Positions 1 to 8,478 of a DNA stretch of 64,000 bases are shown piece after piece; the first letter of the stretch is position 1, and each line of letters begins with the position of its first letter. The DNA is from Jiangella aurantiaca (GTDB lineage: Bacteria > Actinomycetota > Actinomycetes > Jiangellales > Jiangellaceae): the NCBI RefSeq assembly GCF_004349105.1, contig NZ_SMLB01000010.1:1-64000 (forward strand), written 5' to 3'. Made by a program: the position numbers and the translations under genes. The notes under the pieces are model-generated. The model was not told the origin of the DNA. It saw only the letters and a list, made by a program, of their open reading frames with translations, and ran no database searches.

Positions 1-1
1 G

Positions 2-598
2 GTGGGCGGGCACCACCTGGCCGTCACGGTGACCGTCGTCGATGGACGGGTGGTGGGGACTCCGCAGTTCTTCGGCGCCAACCCGGCCACCGTTCCCGAC
101 GGCTACCCGGGCGCCGGACGGCGGACGCTCGCGGCCGAGCAGGATCTCGCCCGGGCGCTGGTGACGTCGCTGCCGCCGGCGGAGCGGGCCGCCGCCGTCA
201 CGTCACCGGAGGCACCACGCGACATCCTGACCCGCGACGACCCCGTCGCCGACGCGGGCCGGATCGCGCCGGGGCTGGCCTACGGCGACATGCCCCCGGA
301 CGGGCGCGAGCTGCTGGAGCGGCTGGTCCGGCAGTACCTCGGCCGGGTGACGGCGGCCGCCGCGGAGCCGGCCTGGGCCGAGATCGCCGACGCCGGGCTG
401 GAGCGCGTCACGTTCCGTTGGGCCGGCCCGGTCGAGCCCGGCCATGGCCACTACTACGCCGTCCTGGGCCCGACGTTCCTGCTCGAGTACGACAACACCC
501 AGCACGACGCGAACCACGTCCACTCGGTCTGGCGCGACCTGCGCCACGACTGGGGCGACGACCTGCTGGCCGCCCACCACGCGGCCCACCACATCTGA
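2..598 (+). CDS. DUF3500 family protein, C-terminal part (cut by window edge)
   Basis: The frame is open from the first bases and ends at TGA 596-598, so this is the 3' part of a gene whose beginning lies outside the window; the GTG at base 2 is probably internal. The visible 198 residues end in a His-rich stretch with the pattern EYDNTQHDANHVHSVWRD, which I recognise as the conserved C-terminal block of DUF3500 proteins, whose function is not established. The many His and Asp residues could bind metal (inference). It is convergent with the next gene, with only 6 bases between the two stop codons. Confidence 0.7.
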   Translation: MGGHHLAVTVTVVDGRVVGTPQFFGANPATVPDGYPGAGRRTLAAEQDLARALVTSLPPAERAAAVTSPEAPRDILTRDDPVADAGRIAPGLAYGDMPPDGRELLERLVRQYLGRVTAAAAEPAWAEIADAGLERVTFRWAGPVEPGHGHYYAVLGPTFLLEYDNTQHDANHVHSVWRDLRHDWGDDLLAAHHAAHHI

Positions 599-604
599 GC
601 GGCG

Positions 605-1453
605 CTAGCGCATCAGCACCCGCGCGACCAGGAAGTCGCGGACCACCTGCTGGAACCGCTCCGGTTCCTCCATCGGCGGCGAGTGGCCGGACTTCTCGAA
701 CACCACCAGCTCCGCGTCCCGGATCAGCGACGCGATCGTCTCGCTGCACTCCACCGGCGTGATCCAGTCGCTGCGGCCCACCGTCACCAGCGTCGGGCAG
801 GCCACCGACGGCAGGCCCGGCTTGACGTCGTAGCTCAGCTGGTTCACCGAGAAGGCGTGGTTGTGCGTGGCGTAGTGGTAATCGACGGAGTCGACGCGCG
901 CCGCGATGGACGCCGGGTCGTACTCGTGGTCGTAGAGCGGCAGGATCGACGCCCAGCAGTCGCGGAAGTCGTCGTTGTCGCGAATCCGGCCTTCCATGAT
1001 GCGGGTGAGCTTGTCCTCGTCGACCTCGATGCGCGACGAGGCGCGGGCGTTCGCCATCGCGGCCTCCTCGTGCGAGTGGTCCGGCGCGGTGTCGCGCAGG
1101 ACCAGGGCCAGCACGCGATCCGGGTGGGCGATCGCGTACTCCATCGCGAGGAAGCCGCCGTACGACCCGCCGGCCATGACCAGCGACTCCGCGCCGGCCC
1201 AGGCCCGCAGCGCGTCGATGTCGGCGACCCACTGCTCGTGCGTGAACGGCGGGACGTCGCCGCTCTTGCCGCTGCCACGCGCGTCGAAGACCAGCACCCG
1301 GAACAGGTCGGACAGGTGGCCGAACGCCGCCGTCGGCTCCTTCCGGGACCCGAGGCCGGGCGCGCCGTGGTGCGCGATGAGCAGCGGCTTGCCCGGGTCG
1401 TCGCCGCCGAGCAGCTCGACGTCGAGCGGGTTGCCGTTGATCTCCACGATCAT
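605..1453 (-). CDS. Alpha/beta hydrolase, proline-iminopeptidase-like
   Basis: A 282-residue single-domain alpha/beta hydrolase. The nucleophile elbow GGSYGG puts Ser97 as nucleophile, Asp229 sits in GRSDW, and His257 in KSGHSPP, giving a complete triad. An oxyanion HGAPG segment lies near residues 29-33 and the GSGKSG segment near 60-65 is usual for the S33/proline iminopeptidase branch. No signal peptide, so probably cytoplasmic. It is the last gene of the leftward peptide transport and peptidase run, 22 bases after the M24 gene, so trimming of imported peptides (for example removal of N-terminal proline) is a reasonable inference; an esterase role cannot be excluded. Confidence 0.8.
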   Translation of the reverse strand: MIVEINGNPLDVELLGGDDPGKPLLIAHHGAPGLGSRKEPTAAFGHLSDLFRVLVFDARGSGKSGDVPPFTHEQWVADIDALRAWAGAESLVMAGGSYGGFLAMEYAIAHPDRVLALVLRDTAPDHSHEEAAMANARASSRIEVDEDKLTRIMEGRIRDNDDFRDCWASILPLYDHEYDPASIAARVDSVDYHYATHNHAFSVNQLSYDVKPGLPSVACPTLVTVGRSDWITPVECSETIASLIRDAELVVFEKSGHSPPMEEPERFQQVVRDFLVARVLMR

Positions 1454-1475
1454 GAAATGCGCTCCTGCCCTTCAG

Positions 1476-2678
1476 TCAGAGGTCGATGACGACGTCGTCG
1501 AGGTCGCGGGGGAAGGCGGTCAGCCGCTCCGGTCCCTGCTCGGTGACGAGCACGGTGTCCGAGATCCGGTAGCCGGCGTGGCCGGGCACGTAGATCCCGG
1601 GCTCGCTGGACACGACCATGCCGGGCGCCAGCTCCGTGTCGTCGCCGTCGGACAGCCACGGCGGCTCGTGGAAGTCCAGGCCGATCCCGTGTCCCTGCCG
1701 GTGCCGCAGGTAGCCGCCGTAGCCGGCCTCGCGGATGACGTCGAGGCAGGCCCGGTTGACGTCCTGGCAGCGCGCCCCTGCCCGCAGCGCCCGGGTGCCG
1801 ACCCCCTGCGCCCGGTGGTCGGCGGCGAAGTAGGCCGCCTGCTCCTCGGTCGGCTCGCCGAGGAAGAAGGTCCGCTCGCTCTCGGCGTACCGCCCCCCGA
1901 CGGCGCCGCCCAGCGACAGGATGAACGTGTCGCCGGGGCGCAGCCGGTACGACGACGGCAGCCCGTGCGGATACGCGGAGTTGGCGCCGCCGTACACGAG
2001 CCCGCCGGTGAGCATCGGCACCACGACGACGTCGGAGTGCGTCCCGTACATCCACCGGGACCCGGCGCGGACGACGTGATCGGCCAGCTCCGCCTCGGTG
2101 GGCAGTTCGCCACCGGCGGCGGCGGCCGCGATCAGCTCGACGCCGGCGGCCAGCATGACGTCGCCGAGCCGGCCGGCCTGCCGGTGCAGCTCGACCTCCG
2201 CCGGCTGCTTCACCAGCCGCAGCTCGTCGACCAGCGCCGACATCCGCCACGTCACGCCGCCGAACACCGTCTCCAGCTGGGCCAGCCGGCCCGTCGACAG
2301 CGCCGGCGAGTGCCCCCACTCGCCGCTCGACGGCACCGCCTTCGCCAGCGCGGCGAACGGGCTGTCGACACCGGGGAACTCCTCGAACGCCACCAGCTCG
2401 TCCACGACCGCGCCCTGATACTCCGGCAACTGGGACATGGAGAACTGGACCTCGGCGTGCTCGCGCTCCAGCTCGGGCACCAGCAGGACGACGCGGTCCG
2501 GGCCGATCCAGACCACGGCCGGCCGCTCGTTCGGGTGGTGGAAGAAGCCGGTCAGGTAAGCGACGTCGTGCCAGTCGTCGACGACGACGGCGTCGAGCCC
2601 GGCGGTCTCCATGCGCGCCCGCAGCCGGGCGTGGACGTCGCGGTAGAACGAAGCGGGCAGCCGCTGGGAGAAGGTCAT
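1476..2678 (-). CDS. M24 (pita-bread fold) Xaa-Pro peptidase/creatinase-like hydrolase
   Basis: 400 residues: an N-terminal creatinase-type domain (about 10-150) and a C-terminal M24 domain (about 160-390). The start ATG overlaps the upstream permease stop (ATGA). The catalytic His is kept (His238, NSAYPHG), as are His330 in GHGIGLDFHEPP and Glu359 in SSEPGIY. The usual metal ligands are not all present: the first Asp is Ser255 (ILSLGG), the second Asp is replaced in the YAESERT segment (264-270), and the final Glu is Ser373 (RISDT). This resembles the non-metal creatinase/ectoine-hydrolase-like branch more than true aminopeptidase P. Its place beside peptide transporter genes suggests an amide or peptide substrate that the transporter brings in. 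Confidence 0.82.
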   Translation of the reverse strand: MTFSQRLPASFYRDVHARLRARMETAGLDAVVVDDWHDVAYLTGFFHHPNERPAVVWIGPDRVVLLVPELEREHAEVQFSMSQLPEYQGAVVDELVAFEEFPGVDSPFAALAKAVPSSGEWGHSPALSTGRLAQLETVFGGVTWRMSALVDELRLVKQPAEVELHRQAGRLGDVMLAAGVELIAAAAAGGELPTEAELADHVVRAGSRWMYGTHSDVVVVPMLTGGLVYGGANSAYPHGLPSSYRLRPGDTFILSLGGAVGGRYAESERTFFLGEPTEEQAAYFAADHRAQGVGTRALRAGARCQDVNRACLDVIREAGYGGYLRHRQGHGIGLDFHEPPWLSDGDDTELAPGMVVSSEPGIYVPGHAGYRISDTVLVTEQGPERLTAFPRDLDDVVIDL

Positions 2679-3562
2679 CGGGTGCCGTCCTGTCGGGTTC
2701 GCGGGTTGCGGGCGTCGTTGTAGGCCAGCGCGACCAGGGTGGCCGCGACGACCAGCAGCAGGATGGCCAGGGACGGGAAGAACGCCGTCCACCACGAGGA
2801 GCTGAGCGCGCCGGAGCGCTGGGCGTTGTAGAGGATGGTCCCCCACGACCAGCTGGACGGGTCGCCCAGACCCAGGAACGCCAGGCCGGCCTCGCTGAGC
2901 ACCGCGCGCGACGCCGTCACCACCACCGACACCGCGATCACCGGTGACACCGCCGGCAGCACGTGCCGCACCAGCACCCAGCGGTTCGGCGCCCCCATCA
3001 CGTGCGCGGCGTCCACGTAGGACAGCGTCACGATCGGCAGCGCCTGCGAGCGGACCACCCGGGCCACCTCGGGCCAGGAGAACACCGCGATGACGACGAC
3101 CAGGGTCGAGACGCTGGGCCCGGCCAGTGCCGCCACCAGAATCATCAGCGGCAGCACCGGCAGCGACAGCATCACGTCGACGAACAGCCCGAGCACGCCG
3201 TCCAGTCGCTTGAAGTACGCGCCGCCGACGCCGACCGCCACGCCGACCACGATGGCCAGCGCCGAGGCGCCGAGGCCCACCGCCATGCTCGTCCGCGTCC
3301 CCCAGACGACCTGGGCGAAGATGTCGCGGCCGAGGTGGTCGGTGCCGAACCAGTGCGCCGCCGACGGCCCGACGAGCACGTCCTCGCCGTACCCGCGCGG
3401 GTAGTCGGCGATCAGCGGGGCGGCCAGCGCGACCAGAACCAGCAGCACCAGCAGCCCGGCCGCGACCAGGCCGAGCGGATTGCGCCGGAACGCCCGCCAC
3501 GTGCGGCTGGCCGGCGTCGGCTCTGCCGCGACCGCCGTCAGTTCCTCGCTGAGTCCGCTCAT
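2675..3562 (-). CDS. ABC transporter permease, DppC/OppC type
   Basis: 295 residues with about six membrane helices. The N-terminal FRRNPLGLVAAGLLVLLV segment is the OppC_N-type first helix, followed by the WFGTDHLGRDIFAQVVWG block (about 71-88) typical of the C-type subunit of peptide/nickel importers. The EAA-like cytoplasmic loop (SYVDAAHVMGAPNRW, about 201-215) that contacts the ATPase is present. The start ATG 3562-3560 overlaps the stop of the B-type permease by four bases and its own stop overlaps the M24 start, so translation is probably coupled through the run. It pairs with the 3559-4521 product as the membrane channel. Confidence 0.92.
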   Translation of the reverse strand: MSGLSEELTAVAAEPTPASRTWRAFRRNPLGLVAAGLLVLLVLVALAAPLIADYPRGYGEDVLVGPSAAHWFGTDHLGRDIFAQVVWGTRTSMAVGLGASALAIVVGVAVGVGGAYFKRLDGVLGLFVDVMLSLPVLPLMILVAALAGPSVSTLVVVIAVFSWPEVARVVRSQALPIVTLSYVDAAHVMGAPNRWVLVRHVLPAVSPVIAVSVVVTASRAVLSEAGLAFLGLGDPSSWSWGTILYNAQRSGALSSSWWTAFFPSLAILLLVVAATLVALAYNDARNPRTRQDGTR

Positions 3563-4521
3563 GCCGCACGCACCCGCGGGTCGAGGAGGCCGTAGGCGAG
3601 GTCGGTCAGCAGGTTCGCCACCACGACCGCGGCCGCCAGGAGCACGAACGCTCCCTGCAGGACCGGGAAGTCGAGCTGCCCGACGGACTCGTAGATCGCC
3701 CGCCCGACGCCAGGGTAGGCGAAGATCGTCTCGGTCAGGACCGCGCCGCCCACCAGGAAGCCGAGCTGCAGCCCGACCAACGTCGTGGTGGGCAGCAGCG
3801 CGTTGCGCAGCGCGTGCTTCCAGACCACCCGCCGCTCCGGTGCGCCCTTGGCCCGCGCCACCGTGCAGTACTCCTCGCCGAGCGCGTCGATGAGGTTCGT
3901 CCGCAGCGTGAGCACGTAGGCGCCGATCTGCAGCACGACCAAGCTCAGGCACGGCAGCACGAGGTGCCGCAGCATGCTCGCGTACGCCTCCAGCCCGTAC
4001 ACGTCGTCGTCGATGGCGCCGCCGATCGGGAACCAGCCGAGCCAGAGCCCGAACGTGTAGAGCAGCGCGATGCCCACCGTCGGGACGAACAGCGACTGCC
4101 CGACCACGCCGCCGACCTGGATGAAGCGGTCGAGGGCGCCGCCGCGGTGGGTCGCCGCCAGCACCCCCAGCGGCAGCCCGATGAGGAGCGTCACCACCAG
4201 CGCGCTGCCGGTGAGGATGAGCGTCCAGGGCAGCCGTTCCAGCAGCACGTCCGCGACCGGGATCGACTGCCGGAACGACACGCCGAGGTTGCCCTGCAGC
4301 AGCTCACCGAGGTAGGCCACGTACTGCACCGCGAGTGGCCGGTCGAGCCCGAAGTCGGCGAGGATCTGCTCGCGCTGGTCCTCGCCCATGGTCGGGCTCG
4401 CGATGGCCAGCGCCGGGTCGCCCGGCAGCAGCCGCACGAGGAAGAACGTGACGCTGACCGCGAACCAGAGCGTGAGCAGGCCGCGGAGCAGCCGCAGTGA
4501 AGCGAACCGGAGCAGGGCCAT
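3559..4521 (-). CDS. ABC transporter permease, DppB/OppB type
   Basis: 320 residues, about six transmembrane helices. The first helix (residues 10-30) is followed by LLPGDPA, the hallmark opening of DppB/OppB permeases, and by the GNLGVSFRQ segment near 78-85. The EAA loop EEYCTVARAKGAPERR is at about 216-231, and the C-terminus has the usual DPRVR ending. It forms the heterodimeric channel with the downstream C-type permease. The gene follows the substrate-binding protein gene by only 6 bases. The ATPases are not in this leftward run but in the divergent rightward gene at 8475. Confidence 0.92.
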   Translation of the reverse strand: MALLRFASLRLLRGLLTLWFAVSVTFFLVRLLPGDPALAIASPTMGEDQREQILADFGLDRPLAVQYVAYLGELLQGNLGVSFRQSIPVADVLLERLPWTLILTGSALVVTLLIGLPLGVLAATHRGGALDRFIQVGGVVGQSLFVPTVGIALLYTFGLWLGWFPIGGAIDDDVYGLEAYASMLRHLVLPCLSLVVLQIGAYVLTLRTNLIDALGEEYCTVARAKGAPERRVVWKHALRNALLPTTTLVGLQLGFLVGGAVLTETIFAYPGVGRAIYESVGQLDFPVLQGAFVLLAAAVVVANLLTDLAYGLLDPRVRAA

Positions 4522-4527
4522 GAGCGC

Positions 4528-6147
4528 TCAGTCCGCCGCCCGCACCGACGCCAGGGACTGCGGGTTGACCACCGAGAGCAGCTCGCTGGGCTTGGGCTGG
4601 AAGCCGGTCCACTCGCTCGAGGCCGCGAAGGTGAACTGCTCGACGTACATCACGTTGTCGTAGACCTGGTCGGTGACGATGCGGGCCAGTTCCTGCAGTG
4701 GCCCGCGCGCGTCCTCGACGGTCAGCGCCGACGACGCCTCCGCCAGCAGCCGGTCGATCTCGGGGTCGTTCACGCCGGCGTAGTTGATGAAGCCGTCGGG
4801 CGAGAACAACAGGCCGAAGTTCGACTGCGGCTCGTCGATGATCGCCCAGGAGCCGGCGTAGATGTCGAAGTCGCGCTCGTTGGTGCGGGCCAGGTACGTG
4901 TTGCGCTCCAGCCCGGCCAGCGTGATGGTGATGCCGGCCTCGGCCGCCTGGTCGCGCACCAGCTCCGCCCACGAGGAGATGTTCGGGTCGCCGGCGTCGT
5001 AGATCATCTCCAGCTCGAGGTTCTCGACACCGGCCTGCGCCAGCAGGTCGCGGGAGAGCTCCGGGTCGTACTCGTACTCCTCGGCCGTCTCGTCCACCCA
5101 CTGGCTGAACGTCGGCGTCAGGACGCTGGAGTTCGACGACACAGCGTTGCCGCCCAACACGACCTCGCGGATGGCCTCGTAGTCGACGGCGTGCGCGAGC
5201 GCCTGGCGGACCTCGACCCGGTCCAGCGGCGGGCGGCGCATGTTGTACTGCATGTGCGCCCAGCCCAGCGACGGGACGCTGAACGTCTGCAGCGAGTCGT
5301 CACCGGAGACGTCGCGGGCCACCGACGGCGGCAGCGCGTTCCCGATGAGGTCGATCTCGCCGGAGCGCAGCGCCAGCACCTCGGTGTTGACGTCGGGGTA
5401 GACGCGGAACACCACCCGGTCCAGCGCGGCCCGGCCGCCCTCAGCCAGGGGGTAGTCGTCCACCGCCTCCAGGACGTAGCGCTGGCCGCGTTCGACCTGG
5501 GTGAGCACGAACGGACCGGCCGACACCCAGTTGGAGTCGTTGGCGAAGTCGGCCACCGTCGGTGCCTGCCCGAACACGTGCGCCGGGACGATGGGCATCC
5601 AGAACCCGATGCTGCTGAGGAACGCGCCGTCCGGCCGGTTCAGGGTGAACTCGATCCGGGTGTCCGAGACGGCTGTCGCGGACTCGTACGCGCCGATCAT
5701 GCCGGAGACGGTGCCCAGCTGCTCGGCCTTGACAGCGTCGATGGTGAAGACGACGTCCTCGGCGGTCAGCGGCTCGCCGTCGGACCACTCCATGTCGTCG
5801 CGGAGCTCGATCCACGCGCTCAGCCCGTCGTCGCCGTAGCCCCACTCCGTCGCCAGCGCCGGCACCTTCGCGCCCTCGTCGTCGATGGTCATCATCGCCG
5901 GGTATATCAGGTTCGTGACCCAGCTGTCGGTGCGGCTGTTGCCGACCAGCGGGTTGAAGTTCACGACGTCCGCGGTGGTGCCGATGGCCAGCTCGCCGCC
6001 GGCATCGCCTCCGCCGGAGGAGTCGCCGGACTCCTCGGACTCGCCGCCCGACGCACCGTCGGGCTCGGACGGGACACAGGCAACCAGAGTGAGGGCCACC
6101 GCCGCGCCCAGCGCGACGCGCCGGCCCAGACCGCGCGTAGTGCTCAT
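4528..6147 (-). CDS. Peptide ABC transporter substrate-binding lipoprotein (SBP family 5)
   Basis: 539 residues. The N-terminus is a lipoprotein signal with lipobox LVAC and Cys24 as the lipidation site, then a Ser/Gly/Glu/Asp-rich linker and a family 5 solute-binding domain (ELAIGTTADVVNFNPLVGNS onward; GEPLTAEDVVFTID near 165). Family 5 proteins bind di- and oligopeptides, nickel or opine-like solutes outside the membrane. Its start ATG overlaps the stop of the dipeptidase gene (ATGA). With two permeases next to it and a fused double ATPase across the divergent promoter, it completes an importer; neighbours being peptidases points to peptides or peptide-like amides as cargo (inference). Confidence 0.92.
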   Translation of the reverse strand: MSTTRGLGRRVALGAAVALTLVACVPSEPDGASGGESEESGDSSGGGDAGGELAIGTTADVVNFNPLVGNSRTDSWVTNLIYPAMMTIDDEGAKVPALATEWGYGDDGLSAWIELRDDMEWSDGEPLTAEDVVFTIDAVKAEQLGTVSGMIGAYESATAVSDTRIEFTLNRPDGAFLSSIGFWMPIVPAHVFGQAPTVADFANDSNWVSAGPFVLTQVERGQRYVLEAVDDYPLAEGGRAALDRVVFRVYPDVNTEVLALRSGEIDLIGNALPPSVARDVSGDDSLQTFSVPSLGWAHMQYNMRRPPLDRVEVRQALAHAVDYEAIREVVLGGNAVSSNSSVLTPTFSQWVDETAEEYEYDPELSRDLLAQAGVENLELEMIYDAGDPNISSWAELVRDQAAEAGITITLAGLERNTYLARTNERDFDIYAGSWAIIDEPQSNFGLLFSPDGFINYAGVNDPEIDRLLAEASSALTVEDARGPLQELARIVTDQVYDNVMYVEQFTFAASSEWTGFQPKPSELLSVVNPQSLASVRAAD

Positions 6148-7379
6148 CTCTCCCAGACCTCCTCGATGACACGCATGGCGTTGCCGCCGATGACGGCGCG
6201 GATCTCGTCGTCGGAGTAGTCGTGAGTGACCAGCCAGCCGACGATGTTCCAGAAGCACTCGGCCGGATTCTCCAGGCCGTCGACGTACTCGACCTCGTCG
6301 TACTCGACCGCTCCGTGGGCCTCGCCGAGCGAGAGGTGACCGGAGAAGAGGTGGTGGAGCCCGACGTGGTCGCCGAACAGCGTGTCCGGCCCGAACCCGA
6401 CGTGCTCGATGCCGACCAGGTCGACGCAGTACACGAAGTGGTCCATCACCGACTCGAGGTTGTGCCGCGGGTGCTGCGGCGACAGCGTCGTGTGCGGTGC
6501 CGCCTCCAGGCCGATGACCCCGCCCCGCTCCGCGCACGCCCGGATGACCTCGTCCGGCTTCATCCGGTTGGTCGGCCATACGGCACGAGCGCCGGCATGC
6601 GTGATGATGATCGGCTTCGTCGAGTGCTCGATCACCTCCAGCGAGGTGATGTCGCCCGAGTGCGAGACGTCGACGACGATGCCCAGCTTGTTCATGCGCT
6701 CCACGGCCTTACGCCCGAACGCGGTGAGCCCGCCGTCGCGGCGCTCCTTCAACCCGCTGCCGAGGGTGTTGGCCTCGCTGTAGGCGATGCCGAGCTGGCG
6801 GATCCCGAAGCCGTAGAGGATGTCGATGCGGTCCAGCTCGTTCTCGATCGGGGTCGACGCCTCCAGCCCGGCGATGAGGGCGATGCGGCCCGTCTCGTGC
6901 GCCCGCCGGATGTCGGCCAGTGTCTCGGCCTTGATGACGAAGTCCTGGTGCGCGAGGTCGGAGAAGCGCATGCCGAGATCGGCGATGATGTCGGTCCACT
7001 TCCAGCCGGCGTGGCTGGTCACGCACGCCGTGCCGTCCATGAAGTTGTCGATGACCGCGGTGAGGCCGGACCGCGCCAGGCCCTCGTAGCCGGTGCGGTG
7101 CCGTCCGTGCCGGTTGTAGTCGATGGTCTCGGTGATGTCGTCGGGGAACATCGTCGGGTGCTCATGGGTGGACACGACGACGCTGTCCGCCAGCAGCCGG
7201 GTCACCCGCTCGCGCTGGGCGTCGGACAGGTCCAGCCCGCCGTATTCCGGCACCCGGCCCAGCTCGGGCGCCAGGTCGAACGCCTTGTAGTCGACGCCTT
7301 CACGCAAGTAGCTGTACGAGCGGTACCCGTCGTAGCGCTTCGCGGGTTCGAGCACGGCAGACCTCCCGGAATCCTTCAT
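6144..7379 (-). CDS. Membrane dipeptidase family (M19) protein
   Basis: 411 residues with the M19/renal dipeptidase TIM-barrel pattern. Visible ligand candidates are Glu173 (GLEAS), His240 (VDVSH), His261 (ITHAGARAVW) and Asp332 (GFGPDT). The usual first metal motif His-x-Asp appears as His72-Glu-His74 (THEHP), a departure from the classical DGHxD form. No signal peptide, so likely cytoplasmic despite the family name. It is the first gene of the leftward operon, with a GAGGG sequence upstream of the ATG at 7379. It likely cleaves dipeptides or dipeptide-like amides delivered by the transporter; related enzymes also include lactamases and amidohydrolases. Confidence 0.85.
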   Translation of the reverse strand: MKDSGRSAVLEPAKRYDGYRSYSYLREGVDYKAFDLAPELGRVPEYGGLDLSDAQRERVTRLLADSVVVSTHEHPTMFPDDITETIDYNRHGRHRTGYEGLARSGLTAVIDNFMDGTACVTSHAGWKWTDIIADLGMRFSDLAHQDFVIKAETLADIRRAHETGRIALIAGLEASTPIENELDRIDILYGFGIRQLGIAYSEANTLGSGLKERRDGGLTAFGRKAVERMNKLGIVVDVSHSGDITSLEVIEHSTKPIIITHAGARAVWPTNRMKPDEVIRACAERGGVIGLEAAPHTTLSPQHPRHNLESVMDHFVYCVDLVGIEHVGFGPDTLFGDHVGLHHLFSGHLSLGEAHGAVEYDEVEYVDGLENPAECFWNIVGWLVTHDYSDDEIRAVIGGNAMRVIEEVWER

Positions 7380-7441
7380 CAACGCCCTCGACGATGGCAG
7401 ATATCGGCATCCAGAGCAAGTGTGACGACGGAGACCGGCGT

Positions 7442-7453
7442 AACATTCATGTT
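7442..7453. promoter_or_regulatory. Palindrome in the divergent dipeptidase/Lrp promoter region
   Basis: AACAT-TC-ATGTT forms a symmetric site in the 106-base gap between the leftward dipeptidase operon and the rightward Lrp gene. Its position and symmetry fit an operator for the neighbouring Lrp/AsnC regulator (inference); no experiment or alignment backs it. Confidence 0.4.
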
Positions 7454-7485
7454 GCGCGCTGGATTTCGGCGCCACGTCCGATACG

Positions 7486-8478
7486 ATGGCGGCCATGACG
7501 GACGTGACCGTGCTCGACGACCTCGACCGGCGCATCGTCGCCGCGCTGCAGACGCACGGCCGGGCGACATGGCAGCAGCTCGCGCGGGCCGTCGGCACGT
7601 CGGACACCACAGCCGCGCGGCGCGCGCAGCGGCTGTTCGGCTCCGGGCTCGTGCGCGTCGTCGCGTCCACGGACCCGCTGCGCAGCGTCGGCGGCTATCC
7701 GGTCCTCGTCCAGGTCACCTGCCGCGTCGGCCAGGCGCCGCGGGTCGCCGCCGAGCTGGCCGCCCGGCCGGACGTGCGGTTCGCTGCCCTCATCACCGGG
7801 ACGTTCGACCTCATCGTCGAGCTGATCGTGCCCTCCCAGCGGGCGCTGGCCCGGGTGCTGTTCGAGGAGATCGAGCAGGTCGACGGCATCCTGTCGACCG
7901 TCACCGAGACCGTCATCGCCCAGCACAAGGTCGCCAACGTGTGGGCGCACGGGACGCTGTCTCCGGAGGCCATCGCGACGCTCGAGGCCGAGCGCGGGCC
8001 GATCGAGCAGCGCGACCCGAAACCGCTCGACGACCGCGACAGCGCCCTCGTCGGGCTGCTCGCCAAGGACGCCCGGCTCAGCTTCGCGGAACTGGCCGTC
8101 CGGCTCGACATGAGCGAGTCGATGGTCAAGCGCCGGCTCGACACGCTGACCCGCGACGGGCGCGTCCGCTACACGACGATCGTCCGGCCGGAGCTGCTCG
8201 GCTACGGCGTCGAGGTGTTCTACTGGCTCGCCGTCGACCTGCGCCACCTCGACGAGACCACCAAGGCGCTGGGCGGGCGCCCCGAGGTGCGCTACCTCTC
8301 CTCCACCGCCGGCTACAGCGACCTGACCTGCGAGGTCGTTCTCCGCCACCAGGACGACCTGCTGACCTTCAACACCCGCGTGCTCGGCGAGCTGCCCGGC
8401 ATCCGCCGGGTCGAGATCGGCCTCGAGCTGATCACCGTCAAGCGCGCCTTCACCCTCGTCGAAGGGGGCGCCCTGTGA
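7486..8478 (+). CDS. Tandem Lrp/AsnC family transcriptional regulator
   Basis: 330 residues, about twice a normal Lrp. Two AsnC-type winged helix-turn-helix domains can be read (DDLDRRIVAALQTHGRATWQQL near 8-30, and DDRDSALVGLLAKDARLSFAEL near 181-203), each followed by an alpha/beta RAM-like effector region. Such fused regulators bind amino acids or small metabolites. The start may be ATG 7486 or ATG 7495. The stop overlaps the GTG of the ATPase gene (GTGA), so regulator and ATPases are probably co-translated. Its divergent placement suggests control of the whole peptide uptake locus and of itself. Confidence 0.88.
   Translation: MAAMTDVTVLDDLDRRIVAALQTHGRATWQQLARAVGTSDTTAARRAQRLFGSGLVRVVASTDPLRSVGGYPVLVQVTCRVGQAPRVAAELAARPDVRFAALITGTFDLIVELIVPSQRALARVLFEEIEQVDGILSTVTETVIAQHKVANVWAHGTLSPEAIATLEAERGPIEQRDPKPLDDRDSALVGLLAKDARLSFAELAVRLDMSESMVKRRLDTLTRDGRVRYTTIVRPELLGYGVEVFYWLAVDLRHLDETTKALGGRPEVRYLSSTAGYSDLTCEVVLRHQDDLLTFNTRVLGELPGIRRVEIGLELITVKRAFTLVEGGAL

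Noticed and set aside
6222-8474. A very long plus-strand open frame that runs into the ATPase gene
   Set aside because: It is the antisense shadow of the dipeptidase and an alternate frame of the Lrp gene; only the part from 8475 encodes the ABC ATPase. Long stop-free shadows are normal at this GC content.
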